Below, piece after piece: positions 7,549 to 16,329 of a DNA stretch of 64,000 nt. Origin of the DNA: Gp13-AA77 sp035949375 (GTDB lineage Bacteria > Acidobacteriota > Terriglobia > UBA7540); contig DASZIG010000067.1 in assembly GCA_035949375.1 (NCBI GenBank), positions 1 to 64,000 of the forward strand. The letters are read 5' to 3'. Numbering within the stretch: position 1 is the stretch's first letter; every line of letters begins with the position of its first letter. A program made the position numbers and the translations under genes. Below the pieces are notes generated by a model that was not told the origin of the DNA, searched no databases, and worked only from the letters and a program-made list of their open reading frames with translations.

Positions 7549-10056
7549 GTGCGCAAGGCAGGGGCTCGCATCTCCGCAAGCGCTGCGTTCGCGGTTTTAT
7601 TCTTGCTGGCGGCCTGCACGCGCCGCGCTGCATTTGACCCGGACTCCGCCTATCGCCGCGGCCTGCTTCTGCGGCAGCGCGGCGACCTGGCGGCGGCGCT
7701 CGCCATTGCCAATGATGGCCTCGCCCGGTTCAACCATCAGCCCGATTCCCGGTGGTACTGGAGCTTCCGCCTGCTCAAGGCCGAAGTTCTTCTGGGCGAG
7801 AGTGACATCCCGCATGCCGGGGAGCTTCTGCCCAATCCTTCGGTGACGCTCGCTCAAGCGCCGGATCTCCAGGTGCGCCTTCTGCGCGACTGGGGCTGGC
7901 TGAAGGCCTCCCTGAGCGACTACGAAGAATCCCTGCGGTTCCTCGGTCAGGCGCTGGACCTGGCCAGGTCTCGCGATTTGCCGCAGTTGGGCGCAGATAT
8001 CGAATTCAGGCGGGTCGGTGACTTGGGCCGGCTGGGAAGGATCGAAGAGGCCGGACCGGACGCCGAGGAGGGTCTCCGGCTCGCGAAGCGGACCGGCGAC
8101 ATCAATCTGCAGTCTTCGGCCCTGGGCACGCTCGGTTTCGTTCGCATGAATACAGGGCGGTTTGACGAGGCCCTCCCCTGGTTCCAGCAGGCCCTCGACC
8201 TGGCTGGCCAGGCCCAATCAAAAAGTGTCACAGCTCTCACCTTGAACAACATGGGGTTGTGCTACGTCAAGCTTGGGGAGCCTGACAAGGCGCTCCCGAA
8301 CTTCCAGCGCGCAGAGGCCCTGGCCTCGAAGATCGGTGACGCCACAGATCAGCAGATCAGCCTGGGCCGTATCGGAGACGAGTATCAGAGCGCCGGCGAC
8401 TATCAGCAAGCCCTCTCGTATTACAAGCAGGCGCTGGCCATCACGCGCCGCAGCCATGACGCCCACTGGACGGCAAACTGGCTGCACAACCTCACCGAGA
8501 CTTCGATTCAGATGGGCGACCTCAAGAGCGCCGGGGAATATAACAGCGAGGCGCTCGCGATCCACGCGAACCTGGACGATCCCACTGAACGTCTATGGCC
8601 GCAGATCGACCGGGCGCGCATTGCCGAAGCTGGGCGCCAGCCGGACGAGGCCGAGAGCGTTTATCGCTCGGTGATCCAGGCGGCGGAGGGCTTGCACTCG
8701 GAGCATGAGCCCAGCTTGATCCTCTCGGCGCACGCCGGCCTGGCCAGTCTGCTGGTTACCGCTCATCGCGATCGCGAGGCCGAGGCCGAGTTTGAGCGCG
8801 CCCTGGTTCTGATCAACACCCAGCGCGCCTCGATCGAGCAGGATGAATTCCGGATCAGTTACCTCTCGAGCCTGGTCAGTTTCTACCGGGACTATGTGGA
8901 CCTTCTCGCATCGCAGCATCGCGATGTTGAGGCGCTCCAGGTGGCGGAATCCAGCCGTGCCCGGGTTCTAAGCGAGAAACTCGACGTATCGGACCCTTCC
9001 GGCGGCCCCGCGGGAAAAAGAGACTACCGCGACCTGGCGCGGGCATCGAGGACCATCCTGCTCTCCTACTGGCTGGCGCCGCGCCGGTCCTACTTGTGGG
9101 TGGTTACGCCGGCAAAGGTGGCGCAGTTCGAACTTCCTCCGCAGGCGCAGATCGAAGCGCTCGCGAACGACTATAATCAGGCGATCCGGCAGCTTCGCGA
9201 CCCGCTTCGCGAAGGCAGCGACACCGGCCGCAAGCTCTATGAGATCCTGCTCAAGCCCGCGCAGGCCTTGATCCCTCCGGGATCGAGCGTCGCGGTCGCA
9301 CCCGATGGCGGGCTGCACAACCTCAACTTCGAAACCCTGCTCGTGGGTGGCGCGCCGCACTATTGGATTGAAGACGCGCGAGTGTCCGTGATTCCTTCCC
9401 TCGATCTCGTCTCGCGCCGCCGCAGCGCGCCGCAGAACGGCCGTACGGCGCTCCTGCTGATCGGCGATCCGTTGCCTTCCGATAACCGGAACTTTCCAAG
9501 GCTGGCCGAGGCCGGCGGCGAGATCGAGGGCATCCGGCAGGAGTACGCCGACGCCACCGTCCGTACCGGGGCCGATGCCACGCCGGGCGCCTACGCTGCT
9601 TCAAAGCCCGAGCGGTTCTCCATCATCCACTTCACCGCCCACGCCGAGGCCAATTCAGACGACGCGCTCGATTCCGCCATTATCCTGTCGCCGCAAGGAG
9701 ACCGTTACAAGCTTTACGCACGCGAGGTGGTGGGCATACCGATTCGCGCCGATCTCGTGACCATCTCAGCCTGCAGCGGCGCGGCCGGCCGGACCTTCGC
9801 CGGCGAAGGCTTGGTGGGTTTCGCCTGGTCGTTCCTGCGCGCGGGCGCGCGCAATGTCATCGCCGGCTTGTGGGAAGTCGATGACCGGTCCACCGCCCGG
9901 CTGATGGACACGCTCTATGCCGGACTCCGCCACGGAATGAGTCCGGAGGAATCCCTGCGCCAGGCTCAACTGACACTCCTCAAGTCCCAGGAACCCTACC
10001 CAAAGCCCTACTACTGGGCGCCCTTCCAGGTCATCAGCGATGACCTCACGCGTTAG
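7549..10056 (+). CDS. TPR-CHAT lipoprotein (caspase-like domain)
   Basis: This 835-residue protein starts at GTG 7549. A lipoprotein signal peptide ends in LLAAC (Cys23), so the mature protein is tethered to a membrane. Residues about 30-430 are tetratricopeptide repeats (several A-L-NNMGLCYVKLGEPDKAL-like units). Residues about 560-830 form a CHAT domain, a caspase/separase-related fold. The expected catalytic pair is present: His698 in HFTAHA and Cys742 in TISACSG, followed by GEGLVGFAWSFLRAG. CHAT proteins are proteases in several systems, including gasdermin-type and CRISPR-linked ones. Here it is the last gene of the sigma/anti-sigma unit, 112 nt behind the previous gene. Substrate unknown. 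Confidence 0.88.
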   Translation: MRKAGARISASAAFAVLFLLAACTRRAAFDPDSAYRRGLLLRQRGDLAAALAIANDGLARFNHQPDSRWYWSFRLLKAEVLLGESDIPHAGELLPNPSVTLAQAPDLQVRLLRDWGWLKASLSDYEESLRFLGQALDLARSRDLPQLGADIEFRRVGDLGRLGRIEEAGPDAEEGLRLAKRTGDINLQSSALGTLGFVRMNTGRFDEALPWFQQALDLAGQAQSKSVTALTLNNMGLCYVKLGEPDKALPNFQRAEALASKIGDATDQQISLGRIGDEYQSAGDYQQALSYYKQALAITRRSHDAHWTANWLHNLTETSIQMGDLKSAGEYNSEALAIHANLDDPTERLWPQIDRARIAEAGRQPDEAESVYRSVIQAAEGLHSEHEPSLILSAHAGLASLLVTAHRDREAEAEFERALVLINTQRASIEQDEFRISYLSSLVSFYRDYVDLLASQHRDVEALQVAESSRARVLSEKLDVSDPSGGPAGKRDYRDLARASRTILLSYWLAPRRSYLWVVTPAKVAQFELPPQAQIEALANDYNQAIRQLRDPLREGSDTGRKLYEILLKPAQALIPPGSSVAVAPDGGLHNLNFETLLVGGAPHYWIEDARVSVIPSLDLVSRRRSAPQNGRTALLLIGDPLPSDNRNFPRLAEAGGEIEGIRQEYADATVRTGADATPGAYAASKPERFSIIHFTAHAEANSDDALDSAIILSPQGDRYKLYAREVVGIPIRADLVTISACSGAAGRTFAGEGLVGFAWSFLRAGARNVIAGLWEVDDRSTARLMDTLYAGLRHGMSPEESLRQAQLTLLKSQEPYPKPYYWAPFQVISDDLTR

Positions 10057-10157
10057 GCGGCGGTCTCACCGCTGAGCTCGACGGAAGGAGGCCAGGGGAA
10101 TCTGACCTTCCTGCTCGATTCCTGAGAAAGCCGGTTGCGCTCTAAGGGGCTTGCGGC

Positions 10158-10637
10158 TTAGAGATCGGTCCGCTCGTGGATGGTCTGCATTTCCTTGACC
10201 TCGAACTCCCGCGTGCCGCCGGCCGGGGTGGTGATCTTGACCGTGTCGCCCACTTTCTTTCCCATCAGCCCGCGCCCGATCGGCGACGTGGTGGAGATCA
10301 GGCCCTTGGCAAAATCAGCTTCCTCGGTTGTCACAAGCTGGTACTTCACCTCGGCGTCGCGATCGAGATCGTAAAGCACCACACGGGAGCCGAAAGCGAT
10401 GCGGTCCTTGGGAATGTTCGCCATGTTCACCAGCGACAGGTCGGCCAGGCGCTTTCTGAGCTGGGACAGGCGCGCGTTCACGATCTCCTGGCGCTGCTTC
10501 GCCATGATGTACTCGGCGTTTTCGCTCAGGTCGCCGAGGGCGCGCGCGCGCTTGAGTTCGGCGGGCAGTTCGTGGTTCAGCTCGCGCTCCAAAACCTGAA
10601 TTTCATCCTGCAGTTTTTTGGCGATAGGCGTGGACAT
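10158..10637 (-). CDS. greA: Transcription elongation factor GreA/GreB family
   Basis: This 159-residue cytoplasmic protein has the GreA layout. The N-terminal coiled coil carries the acidic tip ALGDLSENAEY, which enters the RNA polymerase secondary channel and promotes cleavage of backtracked RNA. The C-terminal FKBP-like domain has the typical GRGLMGKKVGDTVKI segment. Length matches the family. Convergent with the CHAT gene and upstream of it by about 100 bp. Confidence 0.95.
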   Translation of the reverse strand: MSTPIAKKLQDEIQVLERELNHELPAELKRARALGDLSENAEYIMAKQRQEIVNARLSQLRKRLADLSLVNMANIPKDRIAFGSRVVLYDLDRDAEVKYQLVTTEEADFAKGLISTTSPIGRGLMGKKVGDTVKITTPAGGTREFEVKEMQTIHERTDL

Positions 10638-10760
10638 AGGAACGCGGTCCTGGCTGCTCCGCTGGCCGCAAGTTTTGGACTGGCCTCCTTGTGATTATAG
10701 GAAAGGAGGACGAGGGGCGCAACCCGCCAGACGTCATGAAGCGACGGCGAGGGCCCCGTT

Positions 10761-11831
10761 CTACGGCTTCGAGGCTGACTCGGGCGCGGCGGCCGCCGCG
10801 GGAGCAGGATGCACGGCAGCGGAGGATCTCATCTGCTCCATTACTCCTTTGATCTTTTCGGCGAAGCGCCCGTTGGGATCGGCGTCGAGGTACGCTTGCA
10901 TCTCCTGGTAGGCCTGGTCGTAATGCTTCTCCTTCGAATAGAGGTCCGCCAGTTTCACGTGGACGTCCGGCGGCGGAGGCGAAGTGAGGGATTCCGATCT
11001 CAGAAACTCCCCTTCGGCCTTGGCGTAGGCCCCCAGGCCGAAGTACGCCACACCGAGATGATAGTGGAACCTCCACGATCCCGGCTCGCGCCGCAAACCG
11101 TCCTCAAGAATCTTCCGGCTGTCCTCGAAGCGCACCTCCGCGTTGTACAACTCGCCGAGCTTCAGGGAAGCGCTTGTAAACCCCGGATCGCAACCAATCG
11201 CCGTCTTGAGGGCCGTTTCCGCGCCCTTCAAGTCGTGATCGGAAATCATACCGAGGGAGGCGGCCGTTTGAGCCCGCGCGTAACACGGGTACACCGCAAC
11301 AGCCTTGGCGAAGTGGGCCTTGGCCTCGGGAAGCTTGTTGGCTGCGAGCGCTTTCAGCCCCTGCTGGTACTCCTTGCTGGCCCTTGGCGGCGCCTGGGCA
11401 TCCGTCAGCGAAGGGGGATCGCCACCGGCGGCTTCATTCCCGGCCGGCGTCATCATGATGTCGACCATGGCGTGGGTGGGCGAACGGGTCAGATCCACGG
11501 TCTGCCGGAAAGTCTCGTAACCGTCAGCGGTCGCGATCAGGTGGTAGACCGCGCGCCGCAGGTCAAGAAAACTGTACCGCCCCTGATCGTTGACGCCCGT
11601 TTCGAAGACCTCGTCCCCTTCCGACGATTCCAGCCGCACGCGGGCGTTCGCCACAGACCGGCTGCGTTGCGCATAAACCAACCCCTCGATGCGCACCAGC
11701 GAGTCGCCGTACTGGAACGCTTCCAAACTGGGGCGCGGCAGGGCCAGCACCGCGATGATGGCGAAACACAGGGAGAAGGAAACGAGGAGCCAAGGCCTCG
11801 CGGCTGAGCCGGGATGGCGTTCGCAGAGCAT
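10761..11831 (-). CDS. Membrane-anchored carboxypeptidase-regulatory-like/TPR protein
   Basis: This 356-residue protein has one hydrophobic N-terminal segment (about residues 14-36) that acts as signal or anchor. Next comes a carboxypeptidase regulatory-like beta domain (about 45-120, with GRYSFLDLRRAVYHLIATADGYE). A set of TPRs follows (about 150-335, including YQQGLKALAANKLPEAKAHFAKAV) and the tail is Ala/Pro-rich. Such proteins are common extracytoplasmic scaffolds in Acidobacteriota; no specific role can be given. It lies in the same direction as greA and the thioredoxin-like gene with gaps of about 110-125 bp. Confidence 0.75.
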   Translation of the reverse strand: MLCERHPGSAARPWLLVSFSLCFAIIAVLALPRPSLEAFQYGDSLVRIEGLVYAQRSRSVANARVRLESSEGDEVFETGVNDQGRYSFLDLRRAVYHLIATADGYETFRQTVDLTRSPTHAMVDIMMTPAGNEAAGGDPPSLTDAQAPPRASKEYQQGLKALAANKLPEAKAHFAKAVAVYPCYARAQTAASLGMISDHDLKGAETALKTAIGCDPGFTSASLKLGELYNAEVRFEDSRKILEDGLRREPGSWRFHYHLGVAYFGLGAYAKAEGEFLRSESLTSPPPPDVHVKLADLYSKEKHYDQAYQEMQAYLDADPNGRFAEKIKGVMEQMRSSAAVHPAPAAAAAPESASKP

Positions 11832-11942
11832 AACGCGCTCCGCTCGGAATACGGCGAACCGTCTCCTCCGACGATCCGGTCCGCCCGGGAAACTGCAGTG
11901 ACCTTACCACGAAGCCCGCCCGAGAGCAAGGTCATCAACCAG

Positions 11943-13088
11943 CTACGGCATATTCCAGTAGGCCCGCAGGCCGATATAGTCGTCGTCCGGAATCGTGGCC
12001 ACAATCCTGCGCTTCAGCTCAACCGGATCGATCGGGGCCTGGACGCTGTACACCACCTTGCCATCGGCGTCGAGCAACACGGTGTAAGGCACGGCGCCCT
12101 TCCAGGCCGGATCAAAGGCCGCCATCAGACCGTAGTTGTCGGTGGTGCCGAAGAGCAGATTCCGGGACGCGGAGTGCTGCTGCTCGAGCGCCCGGATGAC
12201 GCCCGCCCGCTCGTCGGGATAGTTGGTGCTTACCGTGACGAGCTCAAAAGGACGATGGCGGTACATGCGATAGATCGTGATGAGGTCGGGGAATTCCTCA
12301 ACGCAGGGCCCGCACCAAGTCGCCCAGAAATCGATCAGCCGCACCTTGCCATCGGGCTTGCGCAGCGCCTTCAAGTCATCGGCGCCGGCCAGATTCAAGG
12401 TGACAGGCTCGGCTTCAAAGCGGGCCTCCTCCTGGTTGCGGCCCTCTTCCTTCGACATCCACTTGGTGGAACAGCCCACGACGGGCGTGGAAGCGACGGT
12501 GACCGGCCTCGCGGCCAGCAGCGCCTCGATGGCCTCGCGCGCGTCCTGGCGTCGCACGAGATTCTGGCGCGGGCTGTCGTCCACGCGCCCTTCGTAACGC
12601 AGCTTGCGCTCCTGGTCGAAGATGAAAACGTGCGGCGTGGCCACCGGCCCATAGGCAAGCGAGACCTTCTGCGTCTCGCCGTCGTAGAGATAAGGAAAGT
12701 TGATATGCCGATAGGCGGCGCGGAGCTTCATCTCGGCGAGTGAATCACTCAAGTCGGTGTAGCCGAGCTCGTCGAGGCGGATGGCCTTGGCGTTGTTCGG
12801 CTCAATCGCGACCAGCGCAACCCCGCGCCCGGCGTAATCGGCCGCCAGGGCCTTGATGCGGCTCTCGTACATCTGCGCCGTAGGACAATGATTGCAGGTG
12901 AAGACGATTACCAGAACCTTGGCCCAAGCGTAATCGCCCAGGCGGTGGTTCGCGCCGTCGACCCCGGGCAGATCAAAATCCGGCGCAGTCGACCCGATAG
13001 CCAGGGTTGGAGGATGGTCTTGGGCGCCAAGCGTGCCGGCTCCGAGCAGGCAGATGGCGAGGGACGCGATCAGAACACGATGAGGCAT
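11943..13088 (-). CDS. Exported double thioredoxin-fold protein
   Basis: A cleavable signal peptide (to about residue 22, GTLGAQ) precedes two thioredoxin-like domains. The first (about 28-195) is redoxin/peroxiredoxin-like with Cys65-x-x-Cys68 in FTCNHCPTA. The second (about 215-375) is TlpA/ResA-like with WCGPC at 258-262 in IDFWATWCGPCVEEFPDL. The protein is 381 residues. It probably handles disulfide or peroxide chemistry outside the cytoplasm. Carrying both domains in one chain is less usual than a single TlpA domain. No cytochrome c maturation gene is near. Confidence 0.83.
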   Translation of the reverse strand: MPHRVLIASLAICLLGAGTLGAQDHPPTLAIGSTAPDFDLPGVDGANHRLGDYAWAKVLVIVFTCNHCPTAQMYESRIKALAADYAGRGVALVAIEPNNAKAIRLDELGYTDLSDSLAEMKLRAAYRHINFPYLYDGETQKVSLAYGPVATPHVFIFDQERKLRYEGRVDDSPRQNLVRRQDAREAIEALLAARPVTVASTPVVGCSTKWMSKEEGRNQEEARFEAEPVTLNLAGADDLKALRKPDGKVRLIDFWATWCGPCVEEFPDLITIYRMYRHRPFELVTVSTNYPDERAGVIRALEQQHSASRNLLFGTTDNYGLMAAFDPAWKGAVPYTVLLDADGKVVYSVQAPIDPVELKRRIVATIPDDDYIGLRAYWNMP

Positions 13089-13735
13089 GCCGAAACCTCC
13101 GAAAACCAGGTTGCGCTTCCGTCATCGTATAAGATAGCAGACCTCATCAAGCCGTCATCATCCGGCCCGGCAGGAGGATCTGGATCTGGCTTTTGCGCGC
13201 CGTCGGGACGGGCCACCGTGTCCACCCGACTCCGCGCATGTTTGTGCTTAAGGCTAAAGACCTTAGCCGCTCCGAGATTGGGTTCGGTTGGGCTCGCCTT
13301 TTTGCCCGTATTCGCGCCATATTGTTGATTACAAGAGACTTATTAGGTTAGCTTCGTCGATCTTCGATGGGGTGGGGGGCAGCCTAAGATCGCGGTTTTG
13401 GGCGCCGGCGAGGTCGAAGGCCGATGACTAGTGACAGTCGGAAGCGTTTACTGATTCTAAAGCAGATAGTGGGTTCGTTCCTCGATTTCGGCATATTTTT
13501 TCCGCCGCTCTCCCTTCGCATCCAGCAATCTTGCTCTTAGGGATCAGCGACTCCGCGTGCTGGCTGAAGGCTGTCGATTGATAACTGGTAGCGTCTGAAG
13601 CCTCCGCTGATTCTAAACGAGATAGTGGGTTCGTTCCTCGATTTCGGCGCTTTTTTCCGGCGTCCGGCCTCTGCCTCGGCTGGATGGCGCCCGGGTGAAT
13701 CGGCCCCCTCCGCCAGGGGGTGCCGAAGCTCGGCT
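13089..13735. other. Intergenic region with a duplicated 43-bp element
   Basis: No gene is supported. It holds a small hairpin GGCTAA (13252-13257)/TTAGCC (13263-13268) and the 43-bp direct repeat listed separately. A minus-strand open frame here only translates the repeat and has no gene-like composition. Confidence 0.55.
13451..13649. repeat. Pair of 43-bp direct repeats
   Basis: The segment 13451-13493 recurs at 13607-13649 with a few mismatches; both contain GATAGTGGGTTCGTTCCTCG followed by ATTTCGGC and a T-run. Similarity continues weakly on both sides, so the units may be about 60 bp. The spacing is 156 bp. It looks like an interspersed intergenic repeat rather than coding sequence. 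Confidence 0.75.
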
Positions 13736-14080
13736 TCATTTGCCCTTCGGACGACGGGCCAGTTTTCTGCGAGAAGCGTCCACCAACTCCTTGGCCAAAG
13801 CCCTCAGCCCGTCCTCGTCGTAGTCCTTGAAGCGACCCTTTTCCATGTCCTCAATTCCCCTTGCCACTGCGTTGCGAATGCCTTCGCGCTGTGTGGGGCT
13901 CAAGCCTGACTCAAACTCGGCCCACGAGGCTCGCTCTTTTTGCGACTCGACTTCTTGCATGTGACGCACCGCGTCCCGCACGACTTCGCTGATGTTGCTG
14001 TACTGGCCCTTTTTCACCTTGCCCCGGATGAACCGGGCCATCTGCGGCGACAAGGAGATGTTCATCTGCTCGATTGCCAT
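13736..14080 (-). CDS. ParD-type ribbon-helix-helix antitoxin, without a toxin partner
   Basis: This 114-residue protein begins with a ParD/CopG-like ribbon-helix-helix (NISLSPQMARFIRGKVKKGQYSNISEVVRDAVRHMQE), which binds DNA as a dimer and normally neutralises a ParE toxin. The C-terminal half is an unusual 60-residue extension rich in charged residues (EGIRNAVARGIEDMEKGRFKDYDE), as in the longer ParD antitoxins. No ParE/RelE-like frame is adjacent: 13.1-13.7 kb is gene-free, and the gene on the other side is a peptidase. Either an orphan antitoxin or a remnant of a TA pair. Confidence 0.8.
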   Translation of the reverse strand: MAIEQMNISLSPQMARFIRGKVKKGQYSNISEVVRDAVRHMQEVESQKERASWAEFESGLSPTQREGIRNAVARGIEDMEKGRFKDYDEDGLRALAKELVDASRRKLARRPKGK

Positions 14081-14181
14081 GTTCGCGCCTGTTATCGCCT
14101 CCTTTTACTCTCTTTGAAGATAGGCTTGCAATCAATAACAGTCAACAGTTGATTTGATCGGAACCACGGCGCTCAGCCTGG

Positions 14182-16266
14182 CTACCACACCCGGCACATC
14201 TTATCGCGCACCATCGGCTGGCCGGGCTTGCAGCGGAACGCCTGAGCGAACTGCGGCAGATCGGAAACAATGCCGTTCACGCGATACTTGCCCGGGGAGT
14301 GCGGATCGGTGAGGGCTCTCATCCGCTCGTCCTCGGGACGGTCGTTTTCGCAGGCCCACTGGCCGTAGCCGATAAAGAACCGCTGATCGGGTGTAAGACC
14401 GTCGATCGGCTTCAAGTCCTCGCCCTTGGTGGCGTTTTTCCAGGCGATGTAGGCGAGCAGGGTACCGCCCAGGTCGGCCACGTCCTCGCCGCTCGTCAGC
14501 TTGCTGTTGATGTGGATGTCGTCCACTACGACGTACTGCGCGTATTGGTCCCGCACGCAGGCGATGCGCTCGTCAAACTGGGCGGCATCTTCCTTCGTCC
14601 ACCAGTCCCGCAGATTGCCCTGCGCATCGAACTTGCGTCCCTCGTCGTCAAAGCCATGGGTCAACTCGTGGCCGATGGTTCCCCCCGTGTTGCCGTAGTT
14701 GGGCGCATCATCCATCTTGGGATCGAACAGGGGCGGCTGCAAAACGCCGGCCGGGAAATTGATGTCGTTCATCTGCGAACTGTAATAAGCGTTCACGGTG
14801 GGCGGAGTCATGCCCCACTCGCCGCGATCGACCGGCTTCCCGATCTTGTCCCGTTGCCGCTTCGATTCGAAGATGGCGCTGCGGCGCACGTTGCCTGCGA
14901 AATCGCCGCGCACGATCTCGAGCGAGCTGTAATCGCGCCACTTGTCGGGGTAGCCGATCTTGTTGACGATGGTGTGGAGCTTCTCGAGCGCCTGCTGACG
15001 CGTGGCCGGACCCATCCAGGGCAGATCCTTCAGGTCGTCCTCCATCGCCGCCTCGATCTCGCGGGTCATCTTCAAGGTGCGGGCCTTCGTATCCGCGCTG
15101 AAGGTCCGGGCCACGAACACCTGGCCCATGGCTTCGCCCAGGTCGCGATCGACCAGACGCACGCATCGCTTCCACCGCGGCTCCATCACGGCCACTCCGC
15201 GCAGGGTGTGGCTGTAGAAGTCAAAATCCGCCTGCTGGAAGTTCATGGAGAGATAGGGAGCCCAGGCGTGCGCCAGGTGCCAGCGCAGGTAGGTCTTCCA
15301 GTCGGCGAGGCTTTCGCTCCCGATCAACTGATTCACTTCGCGGTAGAACTCCGGCTCGGTCACGTTGAAGGTCTGGACGGCAGCGAGGCCGTGCGCGTCG
15401 AGGTAGGCCTCCCAGTCGAAGTCCGGCGTGAGGGCTTTCAACTGCACCCGGTCCATTTTGTGAAACAGGCTATAGGGATCACGCTTCTGGACCCGCGTCA
15501 GGGACTTCGCGGCCAGCGCCGTTTCCATCGCCATAACGGTCTTGGCCTCGCTCGCGGCCGTGGCAGGCGCGTCACCCACCAGCTCGAAAATCCGCTGCAC
15601 GTGCGCGAGATATTGGTCGCGGATTTGCTGCGATTTGGGATCGGTCTTGGTGTAGTAATCGCGGTCCGGAAGGCCGAGTCCGCCGGCGGCGGCGAAAGCG
15701 ATCACCTGCGTGGCGTCCGCGAAGTCCTGATGAGAGCCAACGCCGAACAACACGCCGTTACCCCGCAGGCCCAGTTGCGCCTGGCCCAGGTACCTGCCGA
15801 GTTCCGACTTCGAGTCGAGCGCCGCGATCTCCCCGAGGCCCGGCTGAAGAGGAGCGGCGCCCATCTTCTCGATCGCGGGCTCGTCCATACACGCCTGAAA
15901 GTAGTCGCCGATTTTCTGCTCCTCGGCGTTGCGCAGGCGGTCCGCATCAGACGCTTGCTCGAGAATGCCCCACAGGAACTGCTCGTTCTCATTGGCGAGT
16001 TTGGCGTACACGCTCCAGCTCGATTCGTCGGGCGGGATGGGGTTGTCCTTCACCCAGCCGCCGCAGACGTACTGGTAGAAGTCAACGCAGGCGTCCGCGG
16101 ACCTGTCCATGGCCTCGAGACTCAGGCTCGGAGTGTACGGCACCGCCGTCAGCGGATGCTTATCGGCTGTCGCCGGCTGGTTCTGGGAAGCCTTTGGTGC
16201 GGGCTGAGGTTGAATGAAGAGCACGATTGCGGCAAGCACGCCCATCTGCAGCCTGGACCGATTCAC
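14182..16266 (-). CDS. M13 family zinc metallopeptidase (neprilysin-like)
   Basis: This 694-residue exported endopeptidase starts at GTG 16266 behind AAGGAGG. A hydrophobic N-terminal segment is the export signal. The catalytic zinc motif HELTH is at 533-537 (GHELTHGFDDEG), and the third ligand region appears as GEDVADLGG, equivalent to the family's ENIAD. The family's VNAYY substrate-binding motif is present (TVNAYYSSQMNDINFPAGVLQPP), as is the C-terminal CRVW. It degrades peptides in the periplasm or outside the cell. No operon partner is evident. Confidence 0.93.
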   Translation of the reverse strand: MNRSRLQMGVLAAIVLFIQPQPAPKASQNQPATADKHPLTAVPYTPSLSLEAMDRSADACVDFYQYVCGGWVKDNPIPPDESSWSVYAKLANENEQFLWGILEQASDADRLRNAEEQKIGDYFQACMDEPAIEKMGAAPLQPGLGEIAALDSKSELGRYLGQAQLGLRGNGVLFGVGSHQDFADATQVIAFAAAGGLGLPDRDYYTKTDPKSQQIRDQYLAHVQRIFELVGDAPATAASEAKTVMAMETALAAKSLTRVQKRDPYSLFHKMDRVQLKALTPDFDWEAYLDAHGLAAVQTFNVTEPEFYREVNQLIGSESLADWKTYLRWHLAHAWAPYLSMNFQQADFDFYSHTLRGVAVMEPRWKRCVRLVDRDLGEAMGQVFVARTFSADTKARTLKMTREIEAAMEDDLKDLPWMGPATRQQALEKLHTIVNKIGYPDKWRDYSSLEIVRGDFAGNVRRSAIFESKRQRDKIGKPVDRGEWGMTPPTVNAYYSSQMNDINFPAGVLQPPLFDPKMDDAPNYGNTGGTIGHELTHGFDDEGRKFDAQGNLRDWWTKEDAAQFDERIACVRDQYAQYVVVDDIHINSKLTSGEDVADLGGTLLAYIAWKNATKGEDLKPIDGLTPDQRFFIGYGQWACENDRPEDERMRALTDPHSPGKYRVNGIVSDLPQFAQAFRCKPGQPMVRDKMCRVW

Positions 16267-16329
16267 GTTGCCTCCTTGGAACGGGACCGCCCGGCCCCGG
16301 CGAAGCGCAGATTAGCACGGGCCGAATCC

